Shown here piece after piece: positions 1-8,273 of a stretch of 34,196 bases of DNA; the stretch's first letter is position 1; every line of letters begins with the position of its first letter. Made by a program: the position numbers and the translations under genes. The DNA comes from Oscillospiraceae bacterium. GTDB taxonomy: Bacteria > Bacillota > Clostridia > Oscillospirales > Oscillospiraceae. The notes under the pieces are model-generated. The model was not told the origin of the DNA. It worked only from the letters and a program-made list of their open reading frames with translations, and ran no database searches. The stretch is taken from the NCBI GenBank assembly GCA_910575265.1, contig CAJTEA010000025.1, positions 1 to 34,196 of the forward strand, written 5' to 3'.

Positions 1-79
1 GGTTGCTGATTTTGGCTGGTTTCCGCTGTTTGGGAAAGCTCTCTTTGATTTGCTCGTATTGCTCTTTCTTTATTTCCAT
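1..79 (-). CDS. IS5-family transposase, N-terminal fragment (runs off window)
   Basis: Reading the minus strand from an ATG at 79 gives 26 residues, starting MEIKKEQYEQIKESFP and ending ...KISN, before the window edge. This resembles the N-terminus of IS5-type transposases, which carry a small helical DNA-binding region ahead of the DDE domain. A TATAAT-like box lies just upstream at about 87-92 on the minus strand. The element's outer end (a TAGTGT-type terminus) falls at about 118, directly against the truncated ATPase gene, so this copy probably disrupted that gene. The rest of the transposase and the other IS end are outside the window, so intactness cannot be judged. A second, dead copy of a related IS lies at 9269-9645. 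Confidence 0.65.
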   Translation of the reverse strand, partial: MEIKKEQYEQIKESFPKQRKPAKISN

Positions 80-122
80 TCTTTGATTATATCACAATCC
101 CACTTATGTGAACACTACCTAA
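80..122. repeat. IS5-type terminus with possible target duplication
   Basis: The minus strand reads GGTAGTGTTCACATAAG inward from about 119. The end of the second IS remnant (inward from about 9252) reads GATAGTGTCTAC, sharing the G-TAGTGT core. CTAA at 119-122 fits the 4-bp YTAR-type target duplication known for many IS5-group elements, but the partner copy is outside the window. The ATPase reading frame becomes recognisable immediately after, at 123. Confidence 0.5.
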
Positions 123-992
123 CTGGGCTACCATGTCGCCACCGGCACTCCCCTCTGGGACTACCCTGTCAGGCAAGGCTCTGTCCTCTACCTCGCATTG
201 GAGGACGATTACGGCAGACTGCAAGGGCGGCTCAACCAGATGTTTGGCGTAGAGGCTGTGGACGGTCTGCACTTTGCGACAAAGGCGAGGACGCTGGCTG
301 ACGGTCTGAACGGCCAGTTGGAGGAATTTCTCCAATGCCACCCGGACACAAGGCTTATTATCGTGGACACTCTGCAAAAGGTCCGGGAGGCTGGCAGCGA
401 GAATTACAGTTACTCGATGGACTACCAGAACATCACCGCCCTGAAGCTGTTCAGCGACAGGAACAATGTCGCCATTCTGGTCGTACACCATACAAGGAAG
501 ATGGAGGCCAGCGACAGCTTCGATATGATTTCCGGCACGAACGGTCTGCTGGGGGCGGCAGACGGAGCGTTCATCCTGCAAAAGAAAAAGCGCACCGACC
601 CGACTGCCACCATGCAGATTGTTGGACGGGACCAGCAGGACCAGGAACTCACCCTTGCTTTCCACCAGGAGCGATGTATCTGGGAGCTGACAAGGGCGGA
701 GAAGCCCATCATCAAGAAAACGGTGGAGCCGTTCATTCTGAAAATCGCCGGGTTCATGTCCGGGCGCAGCGAGTGGACGGGGACCGCCAGCGAACTCATT
801 GACCTTGTGCCGGACATCGGCATGAGAGCCAACACGCTGAAGCGCAAGCTGAATGTCAATGTGTCGAGCCTGTTCAATGATTTTGGCATCGTCTATGTTG
901 GCAACCAGCGGACAAGCGACCGAAAGACTTTCACTCTGCTCCGAAAACAGGAGCCGGAGGCTGGTGACGGTATGACGATGAATGACGATTAA
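123..992 (+). pseudogene. RepA-like AAA ATPase of a mobile element, 5'-truncated
   Basis: The open frame starts right after a TAA at 120-122 with LGYHVATGTPLWDYPV, which in full-length family members follows the Walker A segment. The P-loop is therefore missing. What remains includes a Walker B-like strand (LIIVDTLQKV), the VVHHTRK motif of RecA-fold helicases, and a C-terminal winged-helix-like tail. A TTG at 198 with no convincing ribosome site is the only possible internal start. Such ATPases are common replication or maintenance proteins of Firmicutes integrative elements. The likely cause is the adjacent IS insertion at the window edge, so the 5' part may survive on the far side of the IS. 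Without Walker A it should not hydrolyse ATP. Confidence 0.75.
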
Positions 993-1106
993 ATCAGGTA
1001 TGCCCCGGCATAGAAAATACCGTCATTTATCGTCACTATCGTCATTGAGGATTACACACAGGGAGGCATCCGGCGGGGTGTCTCCCATTTTTATGGAGGT
1101 ATGCAG

Positions 1107-1166
1107 ATGAGCAATGACACGACCAAGACCACACAGACCAACAACAAACAGGACGGCAATTTCTAA
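1107..1166 (+). CDS. possible 19-residue ORF of the mobile element
   Basis: ATG at 1107 follows GGAGG at 1095-1099 with good spacing and encodes MSNDTTKTTQTNNKQDGNF, a polar Thr/Asn-rich peptide. It may be the start of a longer element gene cut off by the deletion that also removed the 5' end of the coupling-protein gene. I do not recognise a function. The 993-1100 stretch before it holds short CGTCA-type direct repeats (near 1020-1050) and no other gene. Confidence 0.3.
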   Translation: MSNDTTKTTQTNNKQDGNF

Positions 1167-1204
1167 GCCCGAAAATTTTTGCGGGTGTTCCCTTTTTCTA
1201 TCTT

Positions 1205-2509
1205 GATAAAACTCATCCGAAAGGAAGTCTCTTGATCGAGGTGGGACAGCTCCTAAAACGGGGCGGATATAGGATAAAAGTGCTGAATACCATCAATTTT
1301 TCCAAGTCCATGCGGTACAACCCGTTCGCCTACCTGCACAGCGAAAAGGACATTTTGAAGCTGGTAAACACCATCATCGCCAACACCAAGGGCGACGGGG
1401 AGAAATCCGCCGAGGATTTTTGGGTGAAGTCAGAACGGCTTTTCTATACCGCCCTGATCGGTTTCATCTGGTACGAGGCCCCGGAGAACGAGAAGAATTT
1501 CACCACGCTGCTTGAAATGATTAACGCTTCCGAGGCCAGAGAGGATGACGCCGAATTTCAAAGCCCCGTGGATGAAATGTTCGCACGGCTGGCAGAAAAG
1601 GAGCCGGAGCATTTCGCCGTCCGACAATATCAAAAGTTTCTGCTTTCGGCTGGCAAAACTCGTTCCTCGATCTTGATCTCCTGCGGGGCAAGGTTAGCAC
1701 CCTTTGACATCCGGGAAGTCCGTGAGCTGATGGAAACCGACGAAATGGAGCTGGACACCCTGGGCGACCGCAAAACGGCCCTGTTCCTGATTATGAGCGA
1801 CACGGACACGACATTCAATTTCATACTGGCGATGCTGCAAAGCCAGCTTATCAATCTGCTGTGCGACCGGGCCGACGACGTGTACGGCGGGAGGCTTCCC
1901 GTCCATGTGCGTCTGATATTGGACGAGTTCGCCAATATCGGGCAGATACCCAACTTTGACAAGCTGATCGCCACCATCCGAAGCCGGGAAATCTCGGCTT
2001 CTATTATTTTGCAAAGTCAATCGCAGTTGAAAAGCATCTACAAGGACGCCGCCGACATCATCAGCGACAACTGCGACTGTACTTTATTTTTGAGCGGGCG
2101 GGGGAAGAACGCCAAGGAAATCTCCGATGCGCTGGGCCGGGAAACCATTGACAGCTACAACACATCGGAGAACCGGGGCAGCCAGACCTCCCACGGACTG
2201 AATTATCAAAAATTGGGAAAGGAGTTGATGAGCCAGGACGAAATCGCCGTGATGGACGGCGGAAAGTGTATTTTGCAGGTGCGGGGTGTGCGTCCCTTTT
2301 TCAGCGAGAAATACGACATCACCCGGCATCCGCAGTACAAATACCTCTCCGACGCCGACAAGAAGAACGCTTTTGACGTGGACGGGTATCTTGCCGCCAT
2401 GCGCCGCAGGCAGCGGCAGGTGGTGACGCAGGAGGAAGTCTTTGACTTCTACGAAATTGACCTGTCGGACGAAGAAGAAACCGGCGAAGCCGACGCCGCC
2501 GAGGAATGA
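1205..2509 (+). pseudogene. VirD4/TraG-type conjugal coupling protein, N-terminally truncated
   Basis: Type IV coupling proteins are inner-membrane ATPases that hand relaxase-bound DNA to the conjugation channel. The frame is recognisable from about 1205 (a remnant resembling a TDPKG motif, here KTHPKGSLLIEVG) through RIKVLNTINF, NPFAYLHSEKDILKLVN, Walker B RLILDEFANIGQIP and the C-terminal FDVDGYLAAMRRR. Full-length relatives are about 600 residues and carry N-terminal membrane helices and a Walker A P-loop; both are absent here. The frame remains open upstream to at least 1157 but that part does not look like the family. A TTG at 1232 is the only plausible initiation codon and lacks a clear ribosome site. 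With the neighbouring ATPase and Maff2 fragment it marks a collapsed conjugative element. Confidence 0.8.
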
Positions 2510-2552
2510 GGCGGCAAATCCAACAACATTTCTGAAATTATGGAGGTATTTT

Positions 2553-2717
2553 ATGGAGTTCTTTAACAGTGCAATCGACGTTTTGCAGACCCTCGTTGTC
2601 GCTCTGGGCGGCGGCCTGTGCGTGTGGGGCGGCATCAATCTCCTGGAGGGCTACGGGCAGGACAACCCTGGTTCCAAATCGCAGGGCGTCAAGCACTTGA
2701 TACCTAAATTGATGTAA
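2553..2717 (+). pseudogene. Maff2-family mobile-element protein, C-terminus lost
   Basis: ATG at 2553 follows a GGAGG at about 2542-2546. The 54 residues start MEFFNSAIDVLQTLVVALGG and contain one hydrophobic helix followed by GGINLLEGYGQDNPG, the signature of Maff2 proteins, small membrane proteins encoded just after VirD4 in many Clostridia conjugative elements. Family members are about 70 residues and continue with a second hydrophobic segment. Here the sequence departs after ...KSQGVKHL and stops, so the second membrane segment has been replaced by unrelated DNA. The 43-base gap from the coupling protein keeps the normal order. Probably non-functional. Confidence 0.7.
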
Positions 2718-2770
2718 AGACAAATGCGTTGTGTATGCCGCAGTTTTTGGAGAAGAATTGCAAGAGTGCA

Positions 2771-2799
2771 TTGTGTTTTATCAATGAGGGCGGTATAAT
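2771..2799 (+). promoter_or_regulatory. sigma70-type promoter for the XRE-tnpV pair
   Basis: TTGTGT at 2771-2776 and a perfect TATAAT at 2794-2799 are separated by 17 bases. The start of transcription would be near 2806, about 58 bases before the XRE start codon. Confidence 0.6.
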
Positions 2800-2863
2800 G
2801 ATTGAAAGGCCATAGGGCCGGGGCCGCTCCTGCTGGCCCCAGCCCGGAAAGGTGGAACAGGCT

Positions 2864-3076
2864 ATGAAAATCAGCTATAAACCGCTCTGGAAAACGCTAA
2901 TTGACAAGAACATGAGCAAGAAAGATTTACGGCTCCAGGCGCATTTGACAACGAACCATATCGCCAACATGGGCAAGGGGGAGCATATCTCCATGCCGAC
3001 CCTTATCAAGATTTGCGAAACGCTGAATTGTGATATTTCTGATGTGATTGCGCTGGTGCCAGACGATGACCCGTAA
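2864..3076 (+). CDS. small XRE/Cro-type helix-turn-helix regulator
   Basis: A 70-residue protein, essentially a single Cro/CI helix-turn-helix: MSKKDLRLQAHLTTNHIANM forms the helices, followed by MPTLIKICETLNCDISDVI, the usual last two helices of this compact family. I chose ATG 2864 because AAAGGTGG lies at a proper distance; a GTG at 2852 is in frame but sits inside that ribosome site. It is 18 bases ahead of tnpV and probably co-transcribed from the promoter at 2771-2799. Another protein of the same type is encoded at 30047-30250, with the shared C-terminal pattern (LCAVLDCRLEDIAEYVP). The targets are unknown; it likely controls element genes. Confidence 0.85.
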   Translation: MKISYKPLWKTLIDKNMSKKDLRLQAHLTTNHIANMGKGEHISMPTLIKICETLNCDISDVIALVPDDDP

Positions 3077-3094
3077 GGGAGAAAGGGCAGCACA

Positions 3095-3451
3095 ATGAAA
3101 ATCGAATTGGACTATGTGAAAGTGGGCGATTACTACCTCCCCAACCTGGCAGCGGAGCCGTACCCCAAGCGCGGCCTGGGCAAATATGGCCTGCTACGTC
3201 TGCGGTATCTGAAAAAGCATCGTCCCATCGTTTGGGCCGAGTATGTGATGGAGGGCAAGCTGTACGCCCATCTGCTGGAAGTGGAGGATGCCGCCCATGA
3301 CCTGCTGGACAGCATGATGCCGGGGATGTCAAAGGAGGCTGGGGCCACCGAGGATTTGAAAGCCCGCGACCCCATGCGCTGGGTGGGGTTGATGAATTGC
3401 TGTAAGGCCCAGGTGGAGGAGATTATTTTTGCGGAGCTAATATACATCTAA
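3095..3451 (+). CDS. tnpV: TnpV-like transposon-encoded protein
   Basis: A 118-residue protein matching the TnpV pattern known from Tn4451-type mobilisable transposons: an N-terminal VGDYYLPNL strand, then LLRLRYLKKHRPIVWAEYVMEGKLYAHLLEVE, and a C-terminal RWVGLMNCCKAQVEEIIFAELIY. The length fits the family. Its biochemical role is unknown; TnpV genes accompany site-specific recombinase genes on mobile elements, and none sits next to this one. ATG 3095 follows AAGGGAGAAAGG. It ends shortly before a strong terminator, so the XRE-tnpV unit appears intact within the otherwise damaged element. Confidence 0.75.
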   Translation: MKIELDYVKVGDYYLPNLAAEPYPKRGLGKYGLLRLRYLKKHRPIVWAEYVMEGKLYAHLLEVEDAAHDLLDSMMPGMSKEAGATEDLKARDPMRWVGLMNCCKAQVEEIIFAELIYI

Positions 3452-3482
3452 GGCAATTTTGAGAATTGCTCTGATAAAATGC

Positions 3483-3518
3483 AACTTCGGCACTTTTTAG
3501 GGTGCCGAAGTTTTTTCT
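3483..3518 (+). terminator. rho-independent terminator after tnpV
   Basis: AACTTCGGCAC (3483-3493) pairs perfectly with GTGCCGAAGTT (3502-3512), and a T tract runs from 3511 to 3516. It insulates the lantibiotic-immunity promoter that starts immediately downstream. Confidence 0.9.
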
Positions 3519-3520
3519 TG

Positions 3521-3556
3521 AATCTTTAAGAAATCTTCAAAATCATTCAGTATTAT
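3521..3556 (+). promoter_or_regulatory. immunity-operon promoter with 11-bp-phased direct repeat
   Basis: AATCTT at 3521-3526 and again at 3532-3537 are one helical turn apart (11 bases start to start), as expected for an OmpR/PhoB-family regulator binding at the -35 position. TATTAT at 3551-3556 is the likely -10. There is no good -35 hexamer, consistent with activation by the response regulator encoded at 6231. The same arrangement with identical spacing recurs at 8274-8309. Binding by that regulator is an inference. Confidence 0.65.
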
Positions 3557-3588
3557 GAAACCATAATCCAAGAAAGGATGTGTCTGAT

Positions 3589-4296
3589 ATGAGTTATATT
3601 TTGCAAACAACAAATCTCTGCAAAAATTTCAAAGGACAAATGGCGGTAGACAATGTATCGTTGAATATTCAGCGCAACTCAATTTATGGGCTGCTTGGGC
3701 CGAATGGTGCGGGGAAATCTACCATCTTGAAAATGATTACAGGTATTCTCCGTCCCACCTCTGGCGCGATTGAATTTGACGGACATCCGTGGAAGCGGGC
3801 GGATTTGGAAAACATCGGTGCTTTGATTGAGATGCCTCCGCTCTATGAAAATCTCTCGGCCTATGAAAACCTGAAAGCCCGAACGCTGGCCCTGGGGCTT
3901 CCAGAAAGCCGCATCAAGCAGGTGCTTGGTATTGTGCAGCTTGAGAATACTGAAAAAAAACGGGCAGGCCATTTTTCGCTGGGAATGAAACAGCGGCTTG
4001 GAATTGCCTTGGCTCTGTTGTCACAGCCCAAATTGCTTATCTTGGACGAACCGACAAATGGGTTAGACCCGATTGGTATTCAAGATTTGCGTGAGCTTAT
4101 CAGAAGTTTTCCGCAAAAAGGGATCACCGTCATATTGTCCAGTCATATACTCTCCGAAGTTGAGCAAATTGCTGACCACATTGGCATTATATCTGCCGGA
4201 CATTTAGGCTATGAAAACGAAATCCATAAGAACCACGATCTGGAACGTATTTTTATGGATGTTGTTGGCGCACATAGGGAAAGGAGTGAGAAATAA
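3589..4296 (+). CDS. lantibiotic-immunity ABC transporter ATP-binding protein (LanF type)
   Basis: ATPase subunit of a LanFEG exporter that expels lantibiotics or similar peptides from the membrane. From ATG 3589 the protein has 235 residues with Walker A GPNGAGKST (37-45), the EMPPLYENLSAYENL segment typical of bacitracin/lantibiotic exporters, a signature FSLGMKQR (129-136), Walker B LLILDEP (149-155) and a switch His in SSHILSE. I prefer ATG 3589 over GTG 3580 because AAAGGA at 3574-3579 touches the GTG but is well spaced from the ATG. The stop overlaps the start of the next gene by one base. The promoter at 3521-3556 suggests induction by the two-component system encoded in the same cassette. 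Confidence 0.9.
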   Translation: MSYILQTTNLCKNFKGQMAVDNVSLNIQRNSIYGLLGPNGAGKSTILKMITGILRPTSGAIEFDGHPWKRADLENIGALIEMPPLYENLSAYENLKARTLALGLPESRIKQVLGIVQLENTEKKRAGHFSLGMKQRLGIALALLSQPKLLILDEPTNGLDPIGIQDLRELIRSFPQKGITVILSSHILSEVEQIADHIGIISAGHLGYENEIHKNHDLERIFMDVVGAHRERSEK

Positions 4297-5027
4297 TGTT
4301 CGGGATTGTACGTTCGGAACTTCTTAAAATGCGGCACAGCTTCTCAATGAAATTGATTTTTGGTGCGCCATTGGCAACTGTACTTGTCGGCTTTTTATTG
4401 AGCAGTCACGCAGTACAATATTCGGCTTACAACTGGTGGTACACTATGCTTCTTCCTGTTGTGATCGCACTGTGGGCCGCAGGTACTGTTATCCGTGAGA
4501 AAAATACAGGGCTGCAAAACATTGTTTGTTTGCCGTTTCCTTCTGCGAAAATATGGATTGGCAAAGGACTTGCCCTGATTGCTGTGCTTTTTATCAGCAA
4601 TCTGCTCATGTGGTTATTTACTACGGGAATTGCCAGTTTTACGACTATGAACATTTCGCCGCTGGACAGCATAATCGGCTGTATGCTGCTGTTCCTTACT
4701 TGCTTGTGGCAGCTTCCTTTTGTTATGCTGATTGCAAGTAAAACAGGGTATCTTCCCTCTGTGCTAATAACTTTTGTGGCGAATATTGTTTCATCTACTA
4801 TTGGCGCAGAAAAAGCATGGTTCTTTCTTAATCCATACGCTATTCCGGCCCGTGTAGTTTGCCCATTTTTCAAGATACGTCCTAACGGACTTCCCATTGA
4901 GGACGGTTCTCCGTTATTGGCTATTGAGCACATTTTTCCCGCTCTTGCCATTAGCTTGGCATTAGCTGCCGCCTCCTTTTGGATTTGCTCTAAATTGCTT
5001 GGAAGTGGGGGAAAGTCCAATGGCTAA
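4296..5027 (+). CDS. lantibiotic-immunity ABC permease (LanE/MutE type)
   Basis: A 243-residue membrane protein with about six hydrophobic segments, including FGAPLATVLVGFLL, MLLPVVIALWAAGTV and the C-terminal ISLALAAASFWICSKLL. The cytoplasmic loop EKNTGLQNIVCLPFPSAKIW is the usual connection to the ATPase in this exporter class. ATG 4296 overlaps the LanF stop (TAATG). It pairs with the following permease to form the membrane channel. Base composition is as AT-rich as its neighbours and unlike the cob operon. Confidence 0.85.
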   Translation: MFGIVRSELLKMRHSFSMKLIFGAPLATVLVGFLLSSHAVQYSAYNWWYTMLLPVVIALWAAGTVIREKNTGLQNIVCLPFPSAKIWIGKGLALIAVLFISNLLMWLFTTGIASFTTMNISPLDSIIGCMLLFLTCLWQLPFVMLIASKTGYLPSVLITFVANIVSSTIGAEKAWFFLNPYAIPARVVCPFFKIRPNGLPIEDGSPLLAIEHIFPALAISLALAAASFWICSKLLGSGGKSNG

Positions 5028-5772
5028 CTATATCTGCTATTTGAAAAGTGATTTATACAAATTGTGTCATTCCTGTTTTTTCCTTCTGCACGCTATTTTT
5101 GCCGTATGTGGGGCGGCTATGATGTCACTGTATGCAGGCGTTTCCCAAAGCGATGACATCAATAAACTGGCTGCTTATTTTCAGATCATGGCCGTTGCTT
5201 TTCCCTTTGCAATCGGGATTGTCTGCTATGTTGCAGCAGAACAGGAAGCAAAAGCAGGACATTTTCAAAATATATTGACACTTCCATACAGACAGAAAGC
5301 CGCTCTTTCCAAATTGACTATTTTGCTTGTGACTGGACTTTTGGCAACTGTATTGAGTAGTGTACTATTTGGTGCGCTATTTCCACTGGTTGGCGGCACA
5401 ACTGAAATTCCTTCCGGATTTTATACAGTAATTCCACTTGTCCTTTGGGGCAGTAACATTTTGCTGTATGGTATTCATTTCGTATTAGCAATTCGATTTG
5501 GTAAAAATTTGGGAATAGGGATTGGCGTGTTCGGGAGCCTTTTGGTTGCGCTTCTCCAAACAGGATTAGGCACGGGCATTTGGTTTGTCATCCCTTATGG
5601 TTGGGGTATTCGTTTTTCTTCTTACGTTCTGGAAACGACCTTTGGCCTAATGCCGCCAGACAGAATAGGTATGGATTTTGGCATCATCTTTTGCATATTG
5701 TCAACGTGTGCTATAATAGGAATTGCAGTCCTCTGGTTTTCCAGATATAGCGGAAATCGGTCAGCCGATTGA
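5020..5772 (+). CDS. lantibiotic-immunity ABC permease (LanG/MutG type)
   Basis: Second permease of the exporter: 250 residues from ATG 5020 (MANYICYLKSDLYKL), with about six membrane segments and a loop AKAGHFQNILTLPYRQKAALSK that parallels the same loop in the preceding permease. ATG 5020 is chosen over an upstream in-frame ATG at 4999 because GGGGGAAAG precedes it and the 8-base overlap with LanE is typical of coupled genes. It ends 17 bases before the YccF gene. Confidence 0.85.
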   Translation: MANYICYLKSDLYKLCHSCFFLLHAIFAVCGAAMMSLYAGVSQSDDINKLAAYFQIMAVAFPFAIGIVCYVAAEQEAKAGHFQNILTLPYRQKAALSKLTILLVTGLLATVLSSVLFGALFPLVGGTTEIPSGFYTVIPLVLWGSNILLYGIHFVLAIRFGKNLGIGIGVFGSLLVALLQTGLGTGIWFVIPYGWGIRFSSYVLETTFGLMPPDRIGMDFGIIFCILSTCAIIGIAVLWFSRYSGNRSAD

Positions 5773-5789
5773 GAATGGAGGTAGAACTG

Positions 5790-6149
5790 ATGAATTGGTT
5801 GGGCAATATTATTTGGTTCTTGTGCTGCGGACTGTGGCAGGGAATTTCTTGGCTGGTTGCCGGTATTTTATGGAGCATTACCATTGTCGGTATTCCGATT
5901 GGCCGTCAATGCTTTAAGTTTGCGTCACTTGCTTTCTTCCCTTTTGGAAAAGATGTGAATTATGGCGGCGGTGCTATGTCTGCGATTGCCAATATCTTGT
6001 GGCTGCTTATCAGCGGTATCCCTTTGGCGTTGGTGGCGCTGCTAAATGGGTTGCTTTTGTGTTGTACGATTATCGGTATTCCTTTCGGGGTACAGTGCTT
6101 CAAAATGGCAAAACTGGCGTTGATGCCTTTTGGCGCAACAGTAATGTAG
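5790..6149 (+). CDS. YccF-domain membrane protein
   Basis: A 119-residue protein built from two YccF units. Each has a hydrophobic helix pair followed by GIPIGRQCFKFASLAFFPFG (first) or GIPFGVQCFKMAKLALMPFG (second). ATG 5790 is preferred because GGAGG at 5777-5781 is 8 bases upstream. YccF proteins are inner-membrane proteins of unknown function. Placement 17 bases after the immunity permease and before the two-component genes suggests co-transcription. It is not a standard LanFEG component, so a role in envelope response is only an inference. Confidence 0.85.
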   Translation: MNWLGNIIWFLCCGLWQGISWLVAGILWSITIVGIPIGRQCFKFASLAFFPFGKDVNYGGGAMSAIANILWLLISGIPLALVALLNGLLLCCTIIGIPFGVQCFKMAKLALMPFGATVM

Positions 6150-6230
6150 ATGTCCTTGGAGTGCGAATAGGGCCATGAAAAAGAGGTTATCTCAAGCGGG
6201 ATATATAAACTTGGACAGAGAGGTGAGATA

Positions 6231-6890
6231 ATGGCGCATATATTGGTAGTGGATGATGATATAGCTATGCTCCAGCTTGTCAGGCGTGTTTTAGAAAAAG
6301 ATCAGCATTTAGTTACACTTCAATCAAACGCCAAAGCAGTCACAGAAATGGATTTTTCAAAGTTTGGTTTGATTTTACTGGATGTTATGATGCCGGAAAT
6401 TGATGGTTTTGACCTCTGCAATCAAATCCGCGACCGTGTAGATTGCCCGATCATTTTCCTTACTGCAAAAACGCAGGAAAGTGAAATTGTTCAGGGATTA
6501 GGACTTGGAGCAGATGACTATATCACGAAGCCGTTTGGGACAAACGAACTTAGAGCGCGGGTAAATGCTCACTTGCGGCGTGATGTAAGAGAAAAGAAAA
6601 ACAGCTTTTCAATATCCGGCGTCATTTTTCACCTCAATGCAAAAGAAGCTGAAATCAACTCAAAAAAGGTTCCGTTGACAAAAAGCGAGTACGAAATATG
6701 CGAATATCTGGCACGACATCATGGACAAACATTTACGCGGGAGCAAATCTATGAGGCGGTCTTTGGATTTGACGGAGAAAGTGATAGTTCTGTTATCTCT
6801 ACTCACGTCAAAAATATACGCGGGAAGTTAGCTGAATTTCATTTGTCAACGATTGAAACAATTTGGGGGGTTGGCTATAAATGGGTGTAA
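6231..6890 (+). CDS. OmpR-family response regulator
   Basis: A 219-residue two-domain regulator. The receiver domain has acidic residues D8-D10, phospho-acceptor D51 (LILLDVMMPEIDG), T78 and K100 (DDYITKPFG). The C-terminal winged helix (about 125-219) includes LTKSEYEICEYLARHHGQ and VISTHVKNIRGKL. AGAGAGGTGAG precedes the ATG. The stop overlaps the kinase start by 10 bases. The regulator most likely binds the phased AATCTT repeats found before the transporter and after the kinase. By analogy with LanR/CprR systems it would respond to cationic peptides or lantibiotics. Confidence 0.9.
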   Translation: MAHILVVDDDIAMLQLVRRVLEKDQHLVTLQSNAKAVTEMDFSKFGLILLDVMMPEIDGFDLCNQIRDRVDCPIIFLTAKTQESEIVQGLGLGADDYITKPFGTNELRARVNAHLRRDVREKKNSFSISGVIFHLNAKEAEINSKKVPLTKSEYEICEYLARHHGQTFTREQIYEAVFGFDGESDSSVISTHVKNIRGKLAEFHLSTIETIWGVGYKWV

Positions 6891-8236
6891 GAAAACTGCG
6901 TACTGTTTTTATGAAGTATGCGATATTTCTTGCGCTTGGTGTTTTTCTGGTTGCTTTTGTCAACATAGCCCTCTATCTATTTGAAGTTGAAATTGGATTT
7001 ATATACCCTATAAATAGAATGAGCGCAGAAATAGAAAATGCGAGGGGAAGTTTACAATCCACAGATCGGATTACAGAAAATGAAATACCCCCCCTTTGTG
7101 AATATGCCCTTTTCACAAAAGACGGAAAGTATATTGGCGGTTCGCTCGATCAGGAAGAACCAGCTTCCGTTTGGAAAATGTGCATTGTGAACAATCAGAC
7201 AAGCAGCAAGCCTTATCTGTATGCTGTGATAGACAGGACTGACGAAATACTGATTTTAAGATATAGAATGACAGCCCAGTTCAGCAATCCACTGCTGCAT
7301 AGAATATTTCCTTCGGCAGATTGGGTGTTAATTGCTGTCATTATATTGGAAACCCTGCTTCTCTTGATTGTTTTGTCATATCTATTCGGGAAATACCTTG
7401 GGAACAAAATGGATAAATTGCTGACTGCTGTAAAGAAAATTGAGCAGCAGGATTTGAATTTTGAGGTTGAAAAAAGCAATTTATATGAAATCGACTTAAC
7501 TCTTGACGCACTCAATCACATGAAATTGGCACTAAAAAAATCGCTTACAGAACAATGGCAGGCCGACAAACTGCGGCAAGAACAGATTTCTGCATTAGCC
7601 CATGATCTCAAGACACCGCTAACCATCATCCGAGGCAATACGGAATTGTTGTACGATACTGACTTAACAACAGAGCAACAGGAATGTGCTGACTATATCA
7701 CAGACAGCTATACACAGATGCAAGTTTATGTTAAAACCCTGATAGACCTCTCTACGGCTTCAACAGGGTATCAGCTTAATAAAGAAATCTTTAATCTTCC
7801 TGATTATCTAAAGCAAGTGAAGGTGTCAATAGATGCCTTGTGCAGAACAAAAGAAATTCATCTGCAAATAAGTATGTCCGACATCCCGATGCAACTAACC
7901 GCAGATAAAGTTTTGTTAGGACGTGCCATTCAAAATGTGGTAAATAATGCGTTGGACTATTCCCCGCAAGATGGAACACTTCATATAGATGTCTGCGGAA
8001 AAGACAATTTCGTTGAAATTTCAGTCACGGACGAGGGGGAAGGATTTTCTATCGAAGCGTTGCGGCACGCACAAGAACAATTCTTTATGGACGACCAAAG
8101 CCGTAATTCAAAGATGCACTTTGGTATGGGCCTATATATTGCAAAATCCATTATGGAACAACATAGTGGTGAGCTTGTCTTAGAAAACTCCAAAAGTACA
8201 GGCGGTGCAAAAGTAATTTTGAAAATTCCATTTTGA
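6881..8236 (+). CDS. sensor histidine kinase of the immunity cassette
   Basis: A 451-residue membrane kinase. TM1 is about 12-34, an extracytoplasmic sensing domain of about 110 residues follows, TM2 is about 147-169, then a HAMP-like linker, an H-box with His241 (ALAHDLKTPLTIIRGN), an N-box (NVVNNALDY, about 351-359), DEGEGFS and GMGLYIAK. All catalytic boxes look intact. It is translationally coupled to the response regulator by a 10-base overlap and followed by a strong terminator. The large outer domain differs from the short intramembrane sensors of BceS-type kinases and fits LanK/CprK-type detection, but the ligand is unknown. Confidence 0.9.
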   Translation: MGVRKLRTVFMKYAIFLALGVFLVAFVNIALYLFEVEIGFIYPINRMSAEIENARGSLQSTDRITENEIPPLCEYALFTKDGKYIGGSLDQEEPASVWKMCIVNNQTSSKPYLYAVIDRTDEILILRYRMTAQFSNPLLHRIFPSADWVLIAVIILETLLLLIVLSYLFGKYLGNKMDKLLTAVKKIEQQDLNFEVEKSNLYEIDLTLDALNHMKLALKKSLTEQWQADKLRQEQISALAHDLKTPLTIIRGNTELLYDTDLTTEQQECADYITDSYTQMQVYVKTLIDLSTASTGYQLNKEIFNLPDYLKQVKVSIDALCRTKEIHLQISMSDIPMQLTADKVLLGRAIQNVVNNALDYSPQDGTLHIDVCGKDNFVEISVTDEGEGFSIEALRHAQEQFFMDDQSRNSKMHFGMGLYIAKSIMEQHSGELVLENSKSTGGAKVILKIPF

Positions 8237-8240
8237 TAGG

Positions 8241-8270
8241 ATGGGTGGCTTTTATAGCCACCCATTTTTT
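8241..8270 (+). terminator. rho-independent terminator after the kinase gene
   Basis: ATGGGTGGCT (8241-8250) pairs with AGCCACCCAT (8256-8265), with a 5-base loop and T tract 8265-8270. It ends the immunity/two-component operon. Confidence 0.9.
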
Positions 8271-8273
8271 GCA

